Below are positions 1 to 6,873 of a DNA stretch of 10,950 nucleotides, in pieces. Under the pieces are notes generated by a model that was given only the letters and a program-made list of their open reading frames with translations, was not told where the DNA came from and ran no database searches. The stretch's first letter is position 1; each line of letters begins with the position of its first letter. The stretch comes from DATEHQ01 sp035279525 (lineage in GTDB: Bacteria; Chloroflexota; Dormibacteria; Dormibacterales; Dormibacteraceae), in assembly GCA_035279525.1 (NCBI GenBank), contig DATEHQ010000163.1:1-10950 (forward strand). Reading direction: 5' to 3'. Position numbers and translations under genes: made by a program.

Positions 1-485
1 ACGCCGTAGCGGCCGAAACCGGTCGGGATCTCGCTCAGGTAGTCGGCCATGATCTGGTCCTTCCCGATCACCCGCTCGACCTTGAGCGCCAGCGCCATGT
101 CCTCGAGCTTGTGGTAGCCGAGGTCGGTCCCGCCCAGGTAAACGTCCTTGACCAGCTGCTCCGTGATGGTCGACCCGCCCTGGCACGGGCACAGGTTGGC
201 CGCGTCGTAGAGCAGCGCCCGGCCCAGGCCGATCGAATCGACCCCGTGGTGGGCGTAGAAGCGTTCATCCTCCGTGGCGACCACCGCCTCCGCCAGCACG
301 CGCGGCACCTGGCTCGGGCTCAGCAAGCCCACGCCGTGCGACCTGGTGGCCGCCAGCACCCGGTCCTGGATGTCGGCTCCGGAGGGGGTCGAGACCCACA
401 GCGTGGCGGCGCCGGGGGCGACCACGACGACCAGCACGGCGGCCGCCACGGCGAGGCGGCGCAGAGGAACGGGCAGGCGCGTCAA
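1..485 (-). CDS. Glycosyltransferase family 51 (penicillin-binding-type transglycosylase), 5' part only
   Basis: Only the first 161 codons are in the window; the gene runs off the left edge. GT51 enzymes polymerise lipid II into glycan strands on the outer face of the inner membrane. Seen here: one N-terminal membrane anchor (about residues 11-31), then motif I ATEDERFYAHHG at 70-81 with the catalytic Glu at E72, motif II GGSTITEQLVK at 103-113, and motif III KLEDMALALKVER at 126-138. The usual ILExYLN motif reads IMADYLS (145-151), so its Glu and Asn are replaced. A Cys-Pro-Cys (99-101) sits just before motif II. I chose TTG at 485 because it opens directly onto a basic stretch and the anchor. 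An in-frame GTG at 530 would add 15 residues, and neither has a clear Shine-Dalgarno. Whether a transpeptidase domain follows cannot be seen. The gene diverges from the response-regulator operon across about 100 bp. Confidence 0.88.
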   Translation of the reverse strand, partial: MTRLPVPLRRLAVAAAVLVVVVAPGAATLWVSTPSGADIQDRVLAATRSHGVGLLSPSQVPRVLAEAVVATEDERFYAHHGVDSIGLGRALLYDAANLCPCQGGSTITEQLVKDVYLGGTDLGYHKLEDMALALKVERVIGKDQIMADYLSEIPTGFGRYG

Positions 486-570
486 TTCGATAGGCCCACG
501 CCGGTTCCCAACGCCACGGCCCGCCGCCACGTTACGCGGCCCAATCCGGCTGAAGGCGGCTTGGTTCCAT

Positions 571-575
571 GGGAG
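571..575 (+). promoter_or_regulatory. Ribosome binding site of the response regulator gene
   Basis: GGGAG lies 12 bases upstream of ATG 588 and supports that start. The same reading frame stays open back to 111, but that stretch is the antisense of the transglycosylase gene. An ATG at 569 is in another frame. Confidence 0.6.
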
Positions 576-587
576 AATTCCCTCCGC

Positions 588-1292
588 ATGACGATCAAAT
601 GGAAGGTTGCCCTGGTCGAGGACGACCGCCGCCTGGCTCGCGCGGTGGCGACCGGGCTCGGCGAGGAAGGCTACACGGTCCGCGCCGTGGATTCGGCGGG
701 GCGCGGGCTCGAGCTGGTCCGCCAGTGGAACCCGGACGTGGTGCTGCTCGATCTCATGCTTCCCGACAACGAAGGGCCGGAGCTCTTCGAGGCCTTCCGG
801 GCCGAAACCGACGCGGCCCTGGTCGGGATCAGCGCCCGCTCGTCGGTCAGCGACCGGATCGCGGGCCTCAAGCTTGGCGCGGACGACTACATCGCCAAGC
901 CGTTCGCCCTCGAGGAGCTGATGGCTCGCGTCGAGGCGGTGATCCGCCGCCACCGCGGCAAGGGCGGCGCGCGCCTCGTGTCCGGCGACGTGGTGGTCGA
1001 CCTCAGCGAAGGCACGGCGACGCGGGCCGGCCGACCCCTCGCGCTGACGGGGATCGAGTTTCGGATCCTCGCCGCGCTGATGCGCAGCCGCGGCCAGCTC
1101 GTAACGTACGAACAGCTGGGCGAGGCGGTCTGGGCCGTCACCACGGGACCCGAATCGAACTCGCTCGAGGTTCACATCTCGCGCATCCGGCAGAAGCTGG
1201 AGGCCGATGGTGCTTCGCGGCTGATCCAGACGATTCGCGGTATCGGCTACAGGTTCACCCAGGAGCAAGCAAGGGAGCAAGAGGAGAGATGA
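588..1292 (+). CDS. OmpR/PhoB-family two-component response regulator
   Basis: This is a 234-aa DNA-binding response regulator, the usual family length. The receiver domain (about 5-120) has the acidic pair D12-D13, the phospho-acceptor D55 in LLDLMLPD, the switch residue S82 and the conserved K104-P105. The C-terminal winged-helix domain (about 132-228) has the typical LTGIEFRIL start, the recognition-helix region NSLEVHISRIRQKLE and the ending TIRGIGYRF. It should be phosphorylated by the kinase encoded at 1680-3035 and bind promoter DNA as a dimer. It is the first gene of a three-gene operon: its TGA overlaps the ATG of the next gene (ATGA), so the two are probably translationally coupled. 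The gene tail is purine-rich with a repeated GGAGCAAG (1262 and 1274) that also supplies the next ribosome site. The regulated genes are unknown; the divergent transglycosylase and the nearby pilus genes are candidates by proximity only. Confidence 0.97.
   Translation: MTIKWKVALVEDDRRLARAVATGLGEEGYTVRAVDSAGRGLELVRQWNPDVVLLDLMLPDNEGPELFEAFRAETDAALVGISARSSVSDRIAGLKLGADDYIAKPFALEELMARVEAVIRRHRGKGGARLVSGDVVVDLSEGTATRAGRPLALTGIEFRILAALMRSRGQLVTYEQLGEAVWAVTTGPESNSLEVHISRIRQKLEADGASRLIQTIRGIGYRFTQEQAREQEER
1281..1286 (+). promoter_or_regulatory. Ribosome binding site inside the regulator tail
   Basis: GAGGAG ends two bases before ATG 1289, within a purine run that forms the last codons of the response regulator. 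With the ATGA stop/start overlap it points to coupled translation of the two proteins. Confidence 0.65.
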
Positions 1293-1672
1293 GAAGCAGG
1301 AGTGTGGTGGTGGGCGCGGCGGCGGCGGCCGGGATGCTGATCATGGGCCAGGGGGCCGCCTCGGCCAACGTGGCGTGGTGCATCGCCGATCCGCCGGTCC
1401 AGGTCGTGACGCCCGACGGTCATAACCTCATGGTCAACACGGCGGTGTACCTGCCGCCGGCCTCTCAGCACCTCAAGTCATCCGTCGCCGAGTCGGCGTC
1501 GGCTCAGCCCGACGGGTCGGGAGGAACGCTGATCACGGTGAGGGTGGTGGTGCCGGCCGGGATCTCCGGGGCGTCCGTCGTCTCATCGGAGAATCGATAT
1601 CAAATGGTCGCGCGAGGGTACGGAGCGGGCGGCACGACCGTCACGCTTTACCTCGACGTCCCGGCGGCCTGA
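1289..1672 (+). CDS. Small secreted protein of unknown family, in the two-component operon
   Basis: This is a 127-aa protein that I cannot assign to a named family. It has a textbook Sec signal peptide: basic MRSR, a hydrophobic core at about 7-22, and an A-S-A cleavage signal before N27. The mature part is about 101 residues, with one Cys (C31 in AWCIADPP). It is rich in Val, Ser, Thr and Gly, and alternating hydrophobic stretches (TLITVRVVVPAG, TTVTLYLDVP) suggest an all-beta fold. There is no lipobox and no second membrane segment. The gene overlaps the response regulator by 4 bp and is followed 7 bp later by the histidine kinase, so it is almost certainly co-expressed with both. Placement between regulator and sensor suggests a role as ligand, inhibitor or envelope reporter for the kinase, but this is inference. 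It could equally be an unrelated envelope protein under the same promoter. Confidence 0.9.
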   Translation: MRSRSVVVGAAAAAGMLIMGQGAASANVAWCIADPPVQVVTPDGHNLMVNTAVYLPPASQHLKSSVAESASAQPDGSGGTLITVRVVVPAGISGASVVSSENRYQMVARGYGAGGTTVTLYLDVPAA

Positions 1673-1679
1673 CCGGAAC

Positions 1680-3035
1680 TTGACCCGCAACCCTGGATCC
1701 CTGACGGCGCCGCTCAAGGCGACGATCGCCGCCGTCGTCCTCGCCGGCGTGGTGGCCGCGACCGCGGTCGGGATCGCCGGTGGCTTCGCGGCCGCCCAGC
1801 CGTGGAGGTGGGCGATCCTCCCGCTCTGCCTGGCGGGCGTCGTGCTGGCGGAGCGGTTCCCGGTGAAGATCGGCCCGGAGCAGAAGGTCAACCTCGGCGC
1901 GCTGCCATGCATCGTCGCTGCGCTGCTCCTGCCGCCGGCGGTGGGCCCGGCGACCGTGGCGATCGGAGTGCTGGCGGCCAACCGGCTGGTGCGCCGGTCG
2001 TGGTGGGAGGCGGCGCTCAACGCAGGCAACGTCCTCCTCGTGACCGCGCTCGCCGCCGCGATCGGGGGGCTTGGCCGGGAGGTCGACCTGGCCGCCGAGC
2101 TGCGCGCCACCGTGGCGGCGGCGGTCTACGTCGCGCTCAACCTCGGGCTGGCCGTCCTACCCGCGTCGCTGCACACCGGAAAGTCGTACGTGGCGCTGCT
2201 CCGGCACGGCGCCGCCGCGACCTGGCCCGCGTCGCTGACCCTGGCGGCGTGCGGGGTGAGCGTCGCCGTGCTGTCGATCAATGCGCCGCTTGTCGCGCCG
2301 CTCCCGCTCATCCTGCTGCCCCTGATCTACCGCATGAACCTCGCGATCGAGGCCCAGGGACGGGCCAATGCGCAGCTGTCGGGCGTGCTGTCGGCGCAGC
2401 GGCGCTTCCTGACGGATGTCTCGCACCAGGTGGCCACCCCGCTCGCGACGATCATGACCAACCTCTCGATCCTCCGCCGCGTGACGCGCGGCGGCACGGC
2501 GGGGGAGGCGGTGGCGGACAGCGTGGCGGAGGCGGAGCGGATGAAGCGCATGCTGGGTCGCCTGCGCGCCCTGGCGCACGCGGACGAGGACGTGCCGTTG
2601 AGGCGCGAGCTGGTCGATCTCGCCGAGCTCACGTCGGACGTGGTGCGCGCCTACGCCGCGCAGGCCGTCACCTCGGGGATCGAGCTCGTCACCGAGGTCA
2701 AGGGCTCGCCGCGAGTGAGCGCGGACAAGGACCTGCTCCGCGAAGCGGTGGCCAACCTGGTCGACAACGCGGTGCGGGTGAGCCCGCCCGGGGCGGACGT
2801 GAGACTTCGCGTGGACAATGGGTCGGCCGGGCCGCAGATCGCTGTTATCGACCACGGGCCGGGCATTGACGAAAGGCGTTTATCGGGCCTGTTCGATCGC
2901 TTTCAGCGCAGCGATTCGGGGAGCGGCCTCGGGTTGGCGATCGCCAGGCGAGTGGTGGAACGGCACGGCGGGACGATCCGCGTCGACACCTCGGTCGACA
3001 GAGGCAGCATTTTCACCATTCAGCTGCCCGGCTGA
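1680..3035 (+). CDS. Membrane sensor histidine kinase (HisKA/HATPase_c)
   Basis: This 451-aa kinase is the likely partner of the response regulator upstream. The N-terminal half (about 12-218) is a block of six to eight hydrophobic segments with no sizeable extracytoplasmic loop. It resembles the multi-helix membrane sensor modules of some HD-GYP and GGDEF proteins, so it probably senses something in or near the membrane. HisKA follows at about 238-302, with phospho-accepting H249 in SHQVATP. The ATPase domain has the N box around DNAV (362-365), DHGPGID at 391-397, the F box LFDRF at 404-408 and the G2 box GSGLGLA at 414-420, so it looks fully active. Start: TTG 1680, 7 bp after the previous stop. 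This frame is open from there and the next residues lead straight into helix 1. The Shine-Dalgarno is weak. The stop faces the tadC stop with 6 bp between them. Confidence 0.95.
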   Translation: MTRNPGSLTAPLKATIAAVVLAGVVAATAVGIAGGFAAAQPWRWAILPLCLAGVVLAERFPVKIGPEQKVNLGALPCIVAALLLPPAVGPATVAIGVLAANRLVRRSWWEAALNAGNVLLVTALAAAIGGLGREVDLAAELRATVAAAVYVALNLGLAVLPASLHTGKSYVALLRHGAAATWPASLTLAACGVSVAVLSINAPLVAPLPLILLPLIYRMNLAIEAQGRANAQLSGVLSAQRRFLTDVSHQVATPLATIMTNLSILRRVTRGGTAGEAVADSVAEAERMKRMLGRLRALAHADEDVPLRRELVDLAELTSDVVRAYAAQAVTSGIELVTEVKGSPRVSADKDLLREAVANLVDNAVRVSPPGADVRLRVDNGSAGPQIAVIDHGPGIDERRLSGLFDRFQRSDSGSGLGLAIARRVVERHGGTIRVDTSVDRGSIFTIQLPG

Positions 3036-3041
3036 CTGAAA

Positions 3042-3962
3042 TCACCTCGAGTTCATGAGAATGAGGATCGCCGGGCCAAGCAGGACGATCCACAGTGTAG
3101 GAAAGATGCAGCCAACCATGGGCAGCAACATCTTCAGCGTTGCCTGTGCGGCCCGTTCCTGCGCACGCTGGCGTCGCTTGCGCCGAAGCTCGTCGGCCTG
3201 TATCCGCATGATCTTGCCGATTCCAGTTCCGAACTGCTCGGACTGGATGACCGCCTGGATGAAGTTGTGAAGGTCGTCGACGCCTGAGCGACGGCCCAGG
3301 TCGTCCAGAGCTTCGATACGCGGCCGGCCCAGGCTGACTTCGCGCAGCATCTTGGCCAGCTCTTCGGACAACGCGTTCTTGTACTTCTGGGTCACACGGT
3401 CGAGCGCCGCATCGAAGCCGAGGCCTGCGTCGACCGCGATCACCAGGAGGTCGAGAGCATCGGGCAGCCCCTTCTGGATGTGCTCGCGTCGACCATCGAC
3501 CTTTTGCCTCAACCAGAGGACGGGGAAGAAGTAACCGAGGATGGCGCCGACTGCGATCGCGATCACGACGTATGGCAGACTGCCCAGCAGCAGCCCGACC
3601 AGCAACCCGAGAAAGGCGGTGACCGCGCCCGCCACCAGGCGGACGGCACCAAAGTCCTCCGGCGTGAGGTTCCCGGGCCGTCCTGCCAGCTCGAGCTGAT
3701 TGGCCAGCTCTTCGCGAGCCTTGGCGGGCGTGGAACGGGACAGCGCGTTACCGATGCTCGCGATCGCCGGCCTCACGAGCCGATCGATAAACGGTCTCTC
3801 GAGCTCGACCTCCTCGAGCGTGAGCGGCTTCTTTCCACCGAACTCCTGGAGGCGTTCCTCGACCAGCGCTGCCGTGTCAACTTCGGGAGCTCGCGTGATC
3901 CCGATGACCATCATCATGATGCCGGCCGCCAGGCCGGTTGCCAGAAGTAGAGGCAGCAACAC
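3042..3962 (-). CDS. tadC: Tad pilus inner-membrane platform protein TadC
   Basis: This 306-aa protein of the GspF/TadC (T2SSF) family is one of the two inner-membrane platform proteins on which Tad/Flp pili are assembled, normally paired with TadB. Seen here: an N-terminal membrane helix (about 2-22), a cytoplasmic linker, a hydrophobic pair at 108-150, then the T2SSF domain (about 167-280) with the signature PDALDLLVIAVDAGLGFDAAL, and a final helix at 279-303. The start is GTG 3962. An in-frame TAG at 3972-3974 allows only this or the adjacent TTG as a near start. No Shine-Dalgarno is visible, and a -10-like TAAGCT (3976-3981) would give a leader of about 6 nt. The gene diverges from cpaB and converges with the histidine kinase. 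No tadB lies next to it, which is unusual because tadB and tadC are normally tandem. Confidence 0.95.
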   Translation of the reverse strand: MLLPLLLATGLAAGIMMMVIGITRAPEVDTAALVEERLQEFGGKKPLTLEEVELERPFIDRLVRPAIASIGNALSRSTPAKAREELANQLELAGRPGNLTPEDFGAVRLVAGAVTAFLGLLVGLLLGSLPYVVIAIAVGAILGYFFPVLWLRQKVDGRREHIQKGLPDALDLLVIAVDAGLGFDAALDRVTQKYKNALSEELAKMLREVSLGRPRIEALDDLGRRSGVDDLHNFIQAVIQSEQFGTGIGKIMRIQADELRRKRRQRAQERAAQATLKMLLPMVGCIFPTLWIVLLGPAILILMNSR

Positions 3963-3975
3963 TTTTGGGTGCTAC

Positions 3976-3981
3976 AGCTTA
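3976..3981 (-). promoter_or_regulatory. Candidate -10 box for tadC
   Basis: On the minus strand this reads TAAGCT, preceded by GC. Transcription would start near 3969, a few bases before GTG 3962, giving an almost leaderless message. It resembles the GCTAAGAT before the tadE operon. No convincing -35 is seen. Confidence 0.35.
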
Positions 3982-4014
3982 GCCATACGAAGGTCTGGTC
4001 GCGCGCACGATGCC

Positions 4015-4020
4015 TATAAT
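4015..4020 (+). promoter_or_regulatory. Consensus -10 box (TATAAT) of cpaB
   Basis: A perfect TATAAT in GC-rich DNA, ending 9 bases before the GTG start at 4030. Transcription would begin about 4027, leaving a leader of about 3 nt and no room for a Shine-Dalgarno. The -35 region (about 3992-3997) is poor. The site lies back to back with the candidate tadC promoter. Confidence 0.6.
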
Positions 4021-4029
4021 TCGCCGCCA

Positions 4030-4848
4030 GTGAGTGCACGTCCGCCGGCAGTCCGCCCATCGCGGCGCCGCGCTGGCCTCCCTCTCCTGATCGGGGGAGC
4101 CGCGCTTGCCTTGCTCACGTTCGTCGGTGTGATCTTCTACTCCACGTCCGTGGCCGGCGCCGGCGCGGGCAACGTGCCAGTGGTTGTCGCCGCTCACGAC
4201 CTGGCGGTCCGCGTGCCGGTGCTGCCGGCCGACGTGACGATTGTTCAGTACCACTCAGGGGACGTGCCGCCCGGGGCATTCTCCAAGGTGACCGACCTGG
4301 TCAACGTGGTCGCGGCGATCGACATCTCCAAAGGCCAACCGGTGACCAGCAACCTGCTGATCGGCAGCACCGACTCGGTGATCGGTCCGCAGTCCGGCTA
4401 CCTGCCGATCCCGTCCGGCTACGTGGCTGTCACCATCCCCACCGGCGAGCAGCAGGGCGTCGGCGGCTACATCCAGGTCGGCGATTACATCTCTCTGGTG
4501 GCGACGGTGGCGGGGAAGACGAGCACCAACATCCGCACGATCTACACCAACATCGAGGTCATCCGAGTCGGCCCTGCTTCGTCCGAGACGGCGCCGATCC
4601 AGGGCAGCACCAGCAATCCTCCAAAGGTGGGCGGTCCCTCCAGCTCGCTGACGGTGGTCGCCACTGAATGCCAGGCCGAATTCCTGACCTGGTTCCTCTC
4701 GAACGGCAACCTGAAGTACACGCTCGAGTCGTATCACGACTACAACGTGCAGGTCGCCGCAGCCGATCCCACCTGCCCCACCGTCCAGTCGGCGAAGGGT
4801 GTCTCGGCCTCGGACATCGCCACGCGATGGCCGGGAATCCTGAACTGA
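4030..4848 (+). CDS. cpaB: Flp/Tad pilus assembly protein CpaB/RcpC
   Basis: This 272-aa protein belongs to the CpaB/RcpC family, envelope proteins needed for Tad pilus biogenesis. After a short basic cytoplasmic tail there is one membrane helix (about 16-38). A SAF domain follows (about 49-111) with the pattern VVAAHDLAVRVPVLPADV and a KGQPV turn, and then the RcpC domain (about 122-240) containing GGYIQVGDYISLVATV, the typical Gly-Asp turn. The GTG start lies 9 bases after a perfect TATAAT and fits the hydrophobic N-terminus; upstream in-frame codons belong to the divergent spacer and tadC antisense. The gene is a single-gene unit facing away from tadC, and its TGA is separated by one base from the stop of the tadG-like gene on the other strand. 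In organisms without an outer membrane the protein would act on the outer face of the cytoplasmic membrane. Confidence 0.95.
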   Translation: MSARPPAVRPSRRRAGLPLLIGGAALALLTFVGVIFYSTSVAGAGAGNVPVVVAAHDLAVRVPVLPADVTIVQYHSGDVPPGAFSKVTDLVNVVAAIDISKGQPVTSNLLIGSTDSVIGPQSGYLPIPSGYVAVTIPTGEQQGVGGYIQVGDYISLVATVAGKTSTNIRTIYTNIEVIRVGPASSETAPIQGSTSNPPKVGGPSSSLTVVATECQAEFLTWFLSNGNLKYTLESYHDYNVQVAAADPTCPTVQSAKGVSASDIATRWPGILN

Positions 4849-4849
4849 G

Positions 4850-6235
4850 CTAGCGGATCAGGCCTCCGCCGCTGCCCACTGCGGCCACGGCGCTGAGGCC
4901 GCAGACCCAGCTGAATTTCACGTTGCCCGTACCGGCGCTGCTCATGCTGGCGAACGTCGCCGAACCGGTGTACAGCGGGCTCGTGTTTCCATGCTGGGAG
5001 TAGGTGACTTTGGGGAGATAGATGATTCCGCTGAGGTCGGTGCTCGCATGCGGCCCGATGTCGATTGCTCCGGCGTAGCCGCTAGCGCCATTTCCGCCGT
5101 AGATGGCGAAGTTGTGCGTGCCGAGAGGATCTCTGGTGCCGCTGTAGTTCGCGGCGTGAAGATCGCCCAGCCCATTGATGACGGCCGCGCTCCAGTCGAG
5201 TGAACCTCCTGTATCGGTCGAATCCAGCACTAGCGCAACAGCGCCGGTGGTGTCCTCGGTGCCGGAGGCCGTGTGTGTGACGTTCGTGATCGAGCCAAAA
5301 GAGATCGCACTCGTCACGTTGATGATCTTGTAGACGCCGGCATTCATCAGTCCACCACTGGGATAGATCCCGTTGTAGATGCCAGGCTTCCAGTGACCAC
5401 TCCCATCCTTGGCCGCGCCTGTCGTCGTGTACGTCGGACCGCTGGAGGTCGGACCGGAATTGTCAAACGGAGTGGGCGAGGGCTTGTTGAGCCCGATCGT
5501 TCCTGCGCCAGGAGCCTCGACGTGCCAGCTCAGGCCGTTGGAGGAGCCTCCGCCGAAATCAACCTCGTTGGTCGGGCTGCCGGGGCAGGCGGTGCCGTCG
5601 TAGTTGGTCTGAACGCCGGGAACCCCTGTCGAGTGAGGCCCGTTGTTGGCCCCGAAATTACCGAACGCATATACAGGCCCGGTTGCGGTCTGCGTGCCGG
5701 CTCCGCCACCGTTGATCGCGGCATCGCCGCTGACTGCGGCCAGAGAGTAGCCCGCACCAGTGAGCACCGGCCCGGGCTTGCCTCCGCGCGCGCTCGCGGC
5801 GATTGTGAGCTGGTTGAACCCCATCATGCGAGAGAAGATGCTCGGCTGCTGGTGCGTGATTACGACGTCGAGGGCGCTCGGATATGTCCAGCCTGGCAGC
5901 GTGTTGTCGCCGAGCTGCACCGAGTAGGGCGTCACGGTGTATGTCCCGGCCGGGCAGACGCTCGAGCTGGTGCACGAGCCCGTCGGAAGCGAGAAGCCGA
6001 GGGGTCCGGTGAGGTACTGCATGGCGACCCAGTGGGCGTGGTTGACGTCGGTGGATGTGTATGAACGGGCGCCGGCCACCGCGGCCGCGTCGGCGTAGGC
6101 CTGGAGGTTGCGCCGGTCGGTCATGGCCAGGCCGAGGTCGAAGACGACGGCTCCGAAGATGACCAGCGCGATGATGATCGCGGCAACGATCACCACCGCC
6201 TGGCCGTCCTGGTTCCGGAGCGTCGCGCGTCGCAT
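4850..6235 (-). CDS. TadG-like Flp pilus-assembly protein with long Gly/Ser/Thr-rich C-terminal domain
   Basis: This 461-aa protein begins with the putative Tad/TadG N-terminal domain. A GQAVVIV pilin-like start (11-17) opens a hydrophobic helix at about 12-36, followed by DLGLAMTDRRNLQAYADAAAVAGA (33-56), the family hallmark. The rest (about 60-461) is a predicted extracellular region rich in Gly, Ser, Thr and Asn, with only four Cys (88, 94, 217, 445). Near its end, LSGIIYLPKVTYSQHG resembles the repeating-strand C-termini of other pilus-tip or polymer-like proteins. Start: ATG 6235 overlaps the TGA of the preceding tadE by one base (TGATG) with GGAG just upstream. A longer open frame to 6355 only runs through tadE. 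Role by family: a minor pilin or surface-anchoring component that may be exposed. The N-terminal helix lacks the Glu at +5 of true pseudopilins, so processing by prepilin peptidase is doubtful. Confidence 0.9.
   Translation of the reverse strand: MRRATLRNQDGQAVVIVAAIIIALVIFGAVVFDLGLAMTDRRNLQAYADAAAVAGARSYTSTDVNHAHWVAMQYLTGPLGFSLPTGSCTSSSVCPAGTYTVTPYSVQLGDNTLPGWTYPSALDVVITHQQPSIFSRMMGFNQLTIAASARGGKPGPVLTGAGYSLAAVSGDAAINGGGAGTQTATGPVYAFGNFGANNGPHSTGVPGVQTNYDGTACPGSPTNEVDFGGGSSNGLSWHVEAPGAGTIGLNKPSPTPFDNSGPTSSGPTYTTTGAAKDGSGHWKPGIYNGIYPSGGLMNAGVYKIINVTSAISFGSITNVTHTASGTEDTTGAVALVLDSTDTGGSLDWSAAVINGLGDLHAANYSGTRDPLGTHNFAIYGGNGASGYAGAIDIGPHASTDLSGIIYLPKVTYSQHGNTSPLYTGSATFASMSSAGTGNVKFSWVCGLSAVAAVGSGGGLIR
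4861..4900. other. Inverted repeat (hairpin) in the 3' end of the tadG-like gene, just past the cpaB stop
   Basis: GGCCTC-CGCCG (4861-4871) pairs with CGGCG (4888-4892) and GAGGCC (4895-4900), with a two-base bulge: 11 pairs, nearly all G-C. It starts 13 bases after the cpaB stop but is inside tadG-like coding sequence. No T tract follows on either strand, so it is not a classical intrinsic terminator. It may act as a pause or 3'-end stabilising structure for cpaB mRNA. Confidence 0.4.
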
Positions 6236-6873
6236 CAGTACTCCGCGAGCATCGTCGTCGACGACTTCAGCTTCAAGAGATTGGGAGCGGCGCTGCCCAA
6301 AAACGGCACCAGCGTGCTGTATTGGTAGATCACGGTGACTACAACTTCGAAGCAACCTTTGTATTGCGGGGTGGTGTACTCAGCGCTGCGTGACCCGAGG
6401 TCACCGGGAATCGGGTCCCGGCCCAGGGCGGTCTTGGCCGCCGCGCAGGTTGCATAAGCTCCGGCGGCTCCCGTCTCCGACGGGTAGATGCACACAGAGG
6501 CTTGGCCGACCAAGGGGTTGGGGCAATTCGCGGGCGTGTTCTCGGTGATGGCCGCGCCTGTGCTGAAGCCGCCCAACACCGCCCTTACGGTTTCCAACAC
6601 GCGGGCGTTCGTCAGGCAGCCGTTGCCGTTGGCGGAGGGGGTGAGCGTGGTCCCGGAGCAGGACCCGGAGCTGGCCGCGAACGGGTTGTCGGAGGTGTCC
6701 TCGTTGGCGACCGCCTGCCGGGCGCCCTGCCGCGCGGCCTCGGCAACTGTGGTCGTCGCCCAATCGACCCGGAAGAGGTCGAGCGTCAGAGCCAGGATGA
6801 AAAAGAGGATCGGGAAAACCAGGGCGAACTCGACAAGCGCCTGGCCTCGGCCGCGACGTCGTGCGGTGATCAT
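6235..6873 (-). CDS. tadE: TadE-family minor pseudopilin
   Basis: This 212-aa TadE-type protein belongs to the minor pseudopilins of Tad systems, which are processed by the prepilin peptidase TadV. The N-terminus is a short basic leader (MITARRRGRG) followed by QALVEF. This gives the exact prepilin-peptidase pattern G-XXXX-E-F (G10, E15, F16), and then a single hydrophobic helix to about 34. The extracytoplasmic part has six Cys (72, 86, 117, 128, 143, 174), enough for three disulfides. It ends in the short sequence AEY, much like its neighbour, which ends in SEY. ATG 6873 follows the TGA of the upstream tadE-like gene with no gap (TGAATG), and its own TGA shares one base with the next ATG, so the three genes form one operon. 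It is slightly longer than many TadE proteins because of the Ser/Thr/Gly-rich middle. Confidence 0.94.
   Translation of the reverse strand: MITARRRGRGQALVEFALVFPILFFILALTLDLFRVDWATTTVAEAARQGARQAVANEDTSDNPFAASSGSCSGTTLTPSANGNGCLTNARVLETVRAVLGGFSTGAAITENTPANCPNPLVGQASVCIYPSETGAAGAYATCAAAKTALGRDPIPGDLGSRSAEYTTPQYKGCFEVVVTVIYQYSTLVPFLGSAAPNLLKLKSSTTMLAEY

Noticed and set aside
111..587. Upstream extension of the response-regulator reading frame
   Set aside because: It is antisense to the transglycosylase gene, and ATG 588 has a ribosome site and the correct family N-terminus.
2421..2445. SHQVATP instead of SHELRTP at the kinase phospho-site as a sign of loss of function
   Set aside because: Gln after the His is frequent in high-GC Gram-positive kinases, and all ATP-binding boxes are intact.
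2157..2855. 232-codon minus-strand open frame opposite the histidine kinase
   Set aside because: Arg/His-rich shadow frame typical of GC-rich DNA; no family motif, while the plus strand encodes a full kinase.
5273..6064. 263-codon plus-strand open frame opposite the tadG-like gene
   Set aside because: No recognisable domain and arginine-rich composition; the minus strand has a clear Tad N-terminus and operon context.
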